From Leuconostoc carnosum (GTDB lineage Bacteria; Bacillota; Bacilli; Lactobacillales; Lactobacillaceae): a DNA stretch of 64,000 bases. Under the pieces are notes generated by a model. It searched no databases. It saw only the letters and a program-made list of their open reading frames with translations, and was not told where the DNA came from. The stretch is from positions 310,001 to 374,000 of the forward strand of contig NZ_JACHGL010000001.1 of NCBI RefSeq assembly GCF_014207505.1, given 5' to 3'. Positions within the stretch are counted from its first letter, which is position 1. Every line of letters starts with the position of its first letter. Shown piece after piece: positions 59,726 to 64,000 of this stretch. A program made the translations under genes and the position numbers.

Positions 59726-62365
59726 ATGGCAGTATACCGAGAAGGTATTGAAGAAACAATAGAAGCGCATCAAGTTAATATAGAAACCGGCTTAAGTTCG
59801 GAACAGGTGATTAAAAGCCGTGAAGAATTTGGTAGCAATGTTTTTGTGGCAGACAAGAGGGTACCATTGTGGCGCAAGATTCTGATTAGTTTGCAGGATG
59901 TTGCTACAATCATATTATTAATTGCAGCAGTGATTTCATTTGTATCGACGTACATAGAAGGTACTGGACACTATTTTGAAAGTTTGCTCATTATTGGGAT
60001 TGTGATTATTAACTCAATACTATCAATTGTTCAAGAAGGTCGAGCAGAAGATTCATTAGCCAGTTTACAAAATCTGAATCGCATGCAAGCTAAAGTACTA
60101 CGTGATGGGGAAAAAGTACTCATCGATGCTGATGATGTGGTTGTTGGTGATTTACTCGTCATTGAAAATGGGGCTGCAATCCCTGCCGATGGGCGGTTGA
60201 TTGAAGCGGTCGAATTACAAGCTGAAGAATCTGCTTTGACAGGTGAAAGCTTACCAGTTGAAAAAAATGAGAAAGCAACTTTTGAATCTGATGATGACGT
60301 TAGCTTAGGAGAACGTATTACAATGGTGTATCGTGGCACAACCATTGTAAATGGGCATGCTCGAGCAATTGTTACCGCTATTGGTATGCAAACAGAAATG
60401 GGTACGATAGCTGGCTTGCTTAACAGTGAAGCACAGAATACCCTAACACCCTTACAAAGACGTTTAGTCCAATTAGGGAAAAATATTTCTTGGGTAGCCA
60501 TTATCTCAGCCATATTTGTTATGGGTCTGGGTGTTATACAGGGAATGGATTTGAAGCATATTTTCCTAATAGCTATTTCGTTAGCTGTTGCTGTTGTGCC
60601 AGAAACATTGGCTGTCATAGTAACTATGACATTGGCACTTAGTGTACAAACAATAGCGAAAAAGCATGCTATTATTCGTAGATTGCCTGCTGTAGAAACA
60701 TTAGGAACCACCAATGTTATTGCTTCCGATAAAACGGGTACCTTGACTCAAAATGTTATGACAGTCAGACAAGTATGGCATGATGAGCAGAATCATCTTA
60801 GTGATGTTGATGAAAATTTAGATGAACCTGCTGTAGATGTTTTATCTTTGGCGGCTATTTCAACTAATGTAGAAGTCAATATTAGTGATGAAAAAAAGAC
60901 TTATGCAGGTCTACCAACTGAGGTAGCGTTAGTACGCGCCATTGAGACAATTACTTCACGCGAAGAATTACTTAGACAATATCCATTAGTCGAACAAATT
61001 CCTTTTAATTCAACAAAAAAACGTATGACAACTGTCCACGAACTGCCTGATGGCGGTTATATTGCGATTACTAAAGGTGCATTTGATGTTTTGTTACCAA
61101 TGATCAAGCATGGTAATTCTGAGCGCGCTGAAGAAGTTAATACGTCTTTTGGTAGACGCGCGCTTCGTGTTCTAGCTATTGCTAAACGAACATTTGATGT
61201 CATGCCGGAATCACCTACACAGGAATTTTATGAACAAGATCTGACTTTGGTTGGGCTAGTTGGTATCATTGATCCACCACGTCCAGAGTCGGCTCCAGCC
61301 GTTGAAAAAGCACGTTTAGCAGGGGTTAAGACAATCATGATCACGGGTGATCACGTCGAAACAGCTAGTGCTATTGCACGTGAAATTGGTATTTTACGTT
61401 CTGGAGACCTAACAATTACCGGATCTGAATTAGCTAAATTATCGGATCAGGAGCTTGATAAACATATCAAAGATTATACTGTATATGCACGTGTGACCCC
61501 TACTGATAAAATCAGAATCATTAAATCATGGCAACGTCAAGATGCAACAATTGCGATGACCGGTGATGGTGTCAATGATGCACCAGCCTTAAAAGCAGCA
61601 GATGTCGGTATTTCAATGGGTGAGACCGGAACTGATGTTGCGCGTGAAGCCTCAGATATTATTTTGACAGATGACAACTTCGCAACAATTATTAACGCTA
61701 TTTCTGAAGGACGTGGTGTTTATATTAAGGTCAGAAAGACCATTAATTTCTTATTAAGCGCTAATATCTCAGAAATATTGGTTATATTTATTGCTATGCT
61801 TTTGGGATGGGGATCGCCATTATTGGCGGTGCATTTGCTATTTATTAATTTGGTATCAGATGGATTACCAGGTTTTGCGCTGAGCCGTGAACCTATGTTG
61901 ACTAACGTCATGAATCAACCGCCAATGGCAAAACATGTTAAGTTATTTGCTCAGGGATTGGGACGTCAAATTGGTTTGAACGCTGGATTGTTTGCGATTG
62001 TAACGTTAGTCGCAATTTGGGTCGGTCAAAATGCTGTTATTGGTGGGCTCAATCCTAACGAACAAATTGGTCAAACAATGGCATTTACTGTTTTGTCATT
62101 AACTTCTATCATTCACGTTCTCAATATTCGATCAGAAAAAACATTATTTAGTATTAAATATAGTGCTAATCCGTCATTAGTTAATATGGCATTGTTAGCA
62201 GCCATTATAACGCTGGTCATTACACTATTACCAGTGACGCAGCCATTATTTGGCTTAACTATGATTTCATTAGGTCATTGGGCAATAATTGCTATTTTGT
62301 CCTTAATGCCTACGATTGTTATTGAATTTTTGAAATATATACGACCTAGTTTGTTTAGGGTTTAA
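59726..62365 (+). CDS. P-type cation-transporting ATPase, P2 type
   Basis: Ion pump of 879 residues with the P2 layout: actuator motif LTGES (about 170), phosphorylated Asp in SDKTGTLTQN (about 335), hinge TGDGVNDAPALKAAD, and ten membrane segments. The sixth segment has FINLVSDGLPG, as in Ca-type pumps. The fourth segment reads VVPETLAVIVT where Ca-ATPases have PEGLP, so the cation is uncertain. AAGGAGG (59711-59717) precedes the ATG. A terminator follows. Confidence 0.9.
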   Translation: MAVYREGIEETIEAHQVNIETGLSSEQVIKSREEFGSNVFVADKRVPLWRKILISLQDVATIILLIAAVISFVSTYIEGTGHYFESLLIIGIVIINSILSIVQEGRAEDSLASLQNLNRMQAKVLRDGEKVLIDADDVVVGDLLVIENGAAIPADGRLIEAVELQAEESALTGESLPVEKNEKATFESDDDVSLGERITMVYRGTTIVNGHARAIVTAIGMQTEMGTIAGLLNSEAQNTLTPLQRRLVQLGKNISWVAIISAIFVMGLGVIQGMDLKHIFLIAISLAVAVVPETLAVIVTMTLALSVQTIAKKHAIIRRLPAVETLGTTNVIASDKTGTLTQNVMTVRQVWHDEQNHLSDVDENLDEPAVDVLSLAAISTNVEVNISDEKKTYAGLPTEVALVRAIETITSREELLRQYPLVEQIPFNSTKKRMTTVHELPDGGYIAITKGAFDVLLPMIKHGNSERAEEVNTSFGRRALRVLAIAKRTFDVMPESPTQEFYEQDLTLVGLVGIIDPPRPESAPAVEKARLAGVKTIMITGDHVETASAIAREIGILRSGDLTITGSELAKLSDQELDKHIKDYTVYARVTPTDKIRIIKSWQRQDATIAMTGDGVNDAPALKAADVGISMGETGTDVAREASDIILTDDNFATIINAISEGRGVYIKVRKTINFLLSANISEILVIFIAMLLGWGSPLLAVHLLFINLVSDGLPGFALSREPMLTNVMNQPPMAKHVKLFAQGLGRQIGLNAGLFAIVTLVAIWVGQNAVIGGLNPNEQIGQTMAFTVLSLTSIIHVLNIRSEKTLFSIKYSANPSLVNMALLAAIITLVITLLPVTQPLFGLTMISLGHWAIIAILSLMPTIVIEFLKYIRPSLFRV

Positions 62366-62373
62366 TACAAAAA

Positions 62374-62402
62374 TACCTTACCATCTGGTAAGGTGTTTTT
62401 TT
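62374..62402 (+). terminator. Intrinsic terminator after the P-type ATPase gene
   Basis: ACCTTACC and GGTAAGGT pair around an ATCT loop, followed by a G and seven or eight T residues. Confidence 0.9.
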
Positions 62403-62433
62403 GTGCTTATGATAGCCACTGTAGTTAGTCTAT

Positions 62434-62575
62434 TTATTTCAGCACATCGTGAATAGTAATGCCAACTACACTATCATCATCTAACATAAGTAAATTGGAA
62501 ATATTATAAGCGACCATTTTTTCCATGCCGTACCATTACGAGCTAATGTGGATTCGTTAGATCCAGTTAATGGAG
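62434..62575 (-). pseudogene. Remnant of a minus-strand gene
   Basis: On the minus strand a frame ends MLDDDSVVGITIHDVLK and TAA (62434-62436), open back to an ATG at 62526. Upstream on the same strand another frame reads LTGSNESTLARNGTAWKKW (about 62520-62575) and joins only after a frameshift. No ribosome site or promoter is seen. I read it as a truncated, frameshifted gene end; the family is not recognised. The rest of 62403-62640 holds no other feature I can support. Confidence 0.4.
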
Positions 62576-62646
62576 TGTTTTTAAATTATTTTGTTTTAAA
62601 AATGATCACGAGGAGTGAAAGTGCATAATTTATAAGTGAGCATTAT

Positions 62647-62677
62647 TTGAGTAACCGCTTTCGTTTAGTGTTATAGT
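62647..62677 (+). promoter_or_regulatory. Promoter-like site with near-cre ahead of the GlsB fragment
   Basis: TTGAGT (62647-62652) and TATAGT (62672-62677) are 19 bases apart. AGTAACCGCTTTCGT (62650-62664) fits a reversed cre with one mismatch, paralleling the cre at the intact GlsB operon. Confidence 0.5.
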
Positions 62678-62731
62678 GTGGTTAACAAATTAGATGAAGT
62701 AGTTTGTAAAAAAAGGAAGCGAGGGAATGTT

Positions 62732-62848
62732 ATGATTTGGACATTAGTTGTAGGTGCCATTCTGGGTACCGCCGTTGGTGCAGTTACAAGTCGTGCTGAA
62801 CCACTAGGTTGGATTAGGCAGCGAGCCACGAGTCGAGTACATTTCTAG
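62732..62848 (+). pseudogene. Truncated GlsB/YeaQ paralogue (38 codons)
   Basis: The frame starts MIWTLVVGAILGTAVGAVTS and continues with RAEPLGWI, matching the first 28 or so residues of GlsB at 47682. After GWI it diverges into RQRATSRVHF and stops. Only the first third of the family is present. GGAAGCGAGGGA precedes the ATG, so it may still be translated as a short membrane peptide. Confidence 0.7.
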
Positions 62849-62906
62849 TTACTAAATGACCATCACTGACAAACATTTTATATAGAAGTCGTAGGAGAAA
62901 TATACA

Positions 62907-63035
62907 ATGACAGACAAAGAAAATGAAAAGATTGATGTTAGAAAGCAAAATAAAAAAGACGATCCCAAGTCAACTGATAAGGAAGATGTCTTTGACCACA
63001 ATGAAAAGAATGCTGATTATAAAAAAGCTGATTGA
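62907..63035 (+). CDS. Small highly charged protein, 42 residues
   Basis: The frame begins MTDKENEKIDVRKQNKKDD and is almost entirely charged and polar, with no hydrophobic segment. AGGAG (62892-62896) lies ten bases before ATG. It follows the GlsB fragment and precedes a terminator, so the two may be one transcript from the promoter at 62647. I do not recognise a family; such peptides occur near stress genes of lactic acid bacteria. Confidence 0.55.
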   Translation: MTDKENEKIDVRKQNKKDDPKSTDKEDVFDHNEKNADYKKAD

Positions 63036-63061
63036 TGTTTAACTAGTGTATATGCTTTATT

Positions 63062-63100
63062 AAAGGTTTAGTTTGTCCAGAGACAAGTTAAACCTTTTAT
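63062..63100. terminator. Terminator before the aldo/keto reductase gene
   Basis: AAAGGTTTAGTTTGTC and GACAAGTTAAACCTTT pair over about 15 bp with one G-G mismatch around a CAGA loop, then TTTTAT. It can act in both directions. Confidence 0.82.
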
Positions 63101-63134
63101 CAATAGTTTTAAAATGGATGAGGAGGAATTTTTA

Positions 63135-63977
63135 ATGAATCTCGATAGATTGTATGAGTTAAATGATGGACACTTGTTACCTAAAATTGGTTTGGGAACC
63201 TACCAAATTCGTGGTTATCAAGGTGTTGACCAAATTTTGAGTGCAATTCAAAGTGGTTACCGTCTACTCGATACATCTACAAATTATGATAGTGAGGGGG
63301 CCGTAGGGGAGGCTATTCGTCGTTCAGGTGTGCCAAGATCTGAATTCTATGTCACAACAAAACTTCCTGGACAATATCATCATTTCGATGACGCTTTACA
63401 AATCATTGAAGAATCACTATTACGGTTAGGATTGGACTACCTGGATCTATATTTGATTCACTGGCCGTTACCCAAACGTGATACTTATGTAGAAGCTTGG
63501 CAAGCATTAATTGAGGCTAAGAAACGAGGCTTGGTGCGTTCTATTGGTGTATCTAATTTTGAAAAGGAACATCTTGATAAAATAATTGCAATAACAGGTG
63601 TTACGCCCGCTGTTAACCAAAATGAGATCCATCCTTATTGGCCGCAAGAATCCTTGGTTGCTACGAACCAAGAATATGGTATTGTGACAGAGGCATGGAG
63701 TCCCTTGGGTAGAGGTAGTAGTGAGTTGTCAGAACCAGTAATTGTAAATTTAGCAGAAAAATATGGTAAAGATACTGGTCAAATTATTTTAAAATGGCAC
63801 ATACAACGACATATTTTACCTGTAGTTAGAACAATTTCACCCCAGCACCAACGTAATAATTTAGATATTTTTGATTTCACATTGACTGAGGATGAAGTAA
63901 GTCAAATAACTAACTTAGAACGTGTAGACGGTCGTATTGACGATCAAGATCCAAAAGAGTACGAGGAATTTGGTTGA
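63135..63977 (+). CDS. Aldo/keto reductase
   Basis: NADPH-dependent carbonyl reductase of 280 residues. It shows LLPKIGLGTYQIRG, the catalytic Asp and Tyr in RLLDTSTNYDSEGAVGEAIRRSG, Lys in VTTKLPG, His in YLIHWPLP and the cofactor end region. ATG 63135 has AGGAGG (63121-63126) eight bases upstream; the earlier in-frame ATG 63114 lies before that site. The substrate is unknown. The gene ends 23 bases before the window edge. Confidence 0.93.
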   Translation: MNLDRLYELNDGHLLPKIGLGTYQIRGYQGVDQILSAIQSGYRLLDTSTNYDSEGAVGEAIRRSGVPRSEFYVTTKLPGQYHHFDDALQIIEESLLRLGLDYLDLYLIHWPLPKRDTYVEAWQALIEAKKRGLVRSIGVSNFEKEHLDKIIAITGVTPAVNQNEIHPYWPQESLVATNQEYGIVTEAWSPLGRGSSELSEPVIVNLAEKYGKDTGQIILKWHIQRHILPVVRTISPQHQRNNLDIFDFTLTEDEVSQITNLERVDGRIDDQDPKEYEEFG

Positions 63978-64000
63978 TTGCTTAGTCAATATGGACTTAT

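Noticed and set aside
60031-60714. A 227-codon minus-strand frame
   Set aside because: It lies opposite the P-type ATPase gene, whose motifs are intact; the protein has odd Ser/Thr/Ile composition and no ribosome site.
1-64000. tRNA genes, CRISPR arrays, insertion sequences or prophage
   Set aside because: I saw no cloverleaf with anticodon, no spaced direct repeats and no transposase, integrase or phage structural gene.

Overview
The window is low-GC Firmicute chromosome, almost certainly from a heterofermentative lactic acid bacterium of the Leuconostoc group (Leuconostocaceae). This rests on gene content and protein style, since there is no rRNA to check. The end of dnaE is followed directly by pyk with no pfkA between them. 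A type 1A dihydroorotate dehydrogenase, trehalose-6-phosphate phosphorylase with beta-phosphoglucomutase, Asp23/AmaP stress genes, cyclopropane synthase, near-consensus CcpA cre sites and AGGAGG-type ribosome sites all fit. I see no tRNA, rRNA, CRISPR array, insertion sequence or prophage. Most genes are on the + strand and most transcription units end in clear hairpin terminators.

Layout. 1-8.2 kb: dnaE end, pyk, amt, then phoH-ybeY-dgkA-era-(gene remnant)-recO-asparaginase. 8.2-13.3 kb: threonine/aspartate genes, with hom-thrB-aspartokinase on the minus strand diverging from thrC. 13.4-25.3 kb: housekeeping genes (glyA, a 5-FCL/ASCH fusion, cell-wall amidase, ackA, lepB, pyrD, ABC-F protein, dprA, topA). 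25.4-28.5 kb: a cre-controlled mannose-family PTS with separate IIA, IIB, IIC and IID proteins. 28.6-37.3 kb: an HrtBA-like ABC exporter, phosphatase, cfa, acetyltransferase, YagU, membrane-bound GDPD, two micro-proteins and an aldehyde dehydrogenase. 37.3-43.3 kb: a trehalose operon (treR, PTS, phosphorylase, beta-PGM) with a TreR-like operator and a cre. 43.4-46.4 kb: cysK-metC-cysE behind a cysteine-rich leader peptide and a terminator. 46.7-49.4 kb: a kinase and the GlsB-AmaP-DUF2273-Asp23 envelope stress operon. 49.4-58.8 kb: a thiamine-controlled region with two related tandem TPP-riboswitch leaders. 59-64 kb: DUF697 protein, P-type ATPase, decayed genes and an aldo/keto reductase.

The most interesting system is at 50.0-55.0 kb. 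Two TPP riboswitches in series precede an NCS2-type (nucleobase) permease, a LuxE-like acyl-activating enzyme, a LuxC-like thioester reductase and an SDR reductase. Import of a ring-bearing acid, ATP-dependent activation, reduction to the aldehyde and reduction to the alcohol form a logical series. Because TPP controls it, the suggested role is salvage of an oxidised thiamine breakdown product such as the pyrimidine-5-carboxylate, the thiazole acetic acid or thiamine acetic acid. The neighbouring thiW-thiM operon, under a sister leader, salvages the thiazole. The assignment is inference; the gene order and the riboswitches are read directly.

Second in interest is the cysK leader: a 24-codon reading frame with five Cys codons, three of them in its last five codons, a hairpin across those codons, and an intrinsic terminator before cysK. 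This is the classic layout of ribosome-mediated attenuation, here for cysteine, where Firmicutes more often use T-boxes or CymR. Other points of note are a structured RNA with its own promoter and terminator at 55.16-55.31 kb, a T10 tract inside the cfa promoter spacer, 7-bp repeats in the stress-operon leader, an Asp in place of the usual Cys in the ThiM active site, and several decayed gene fragments.
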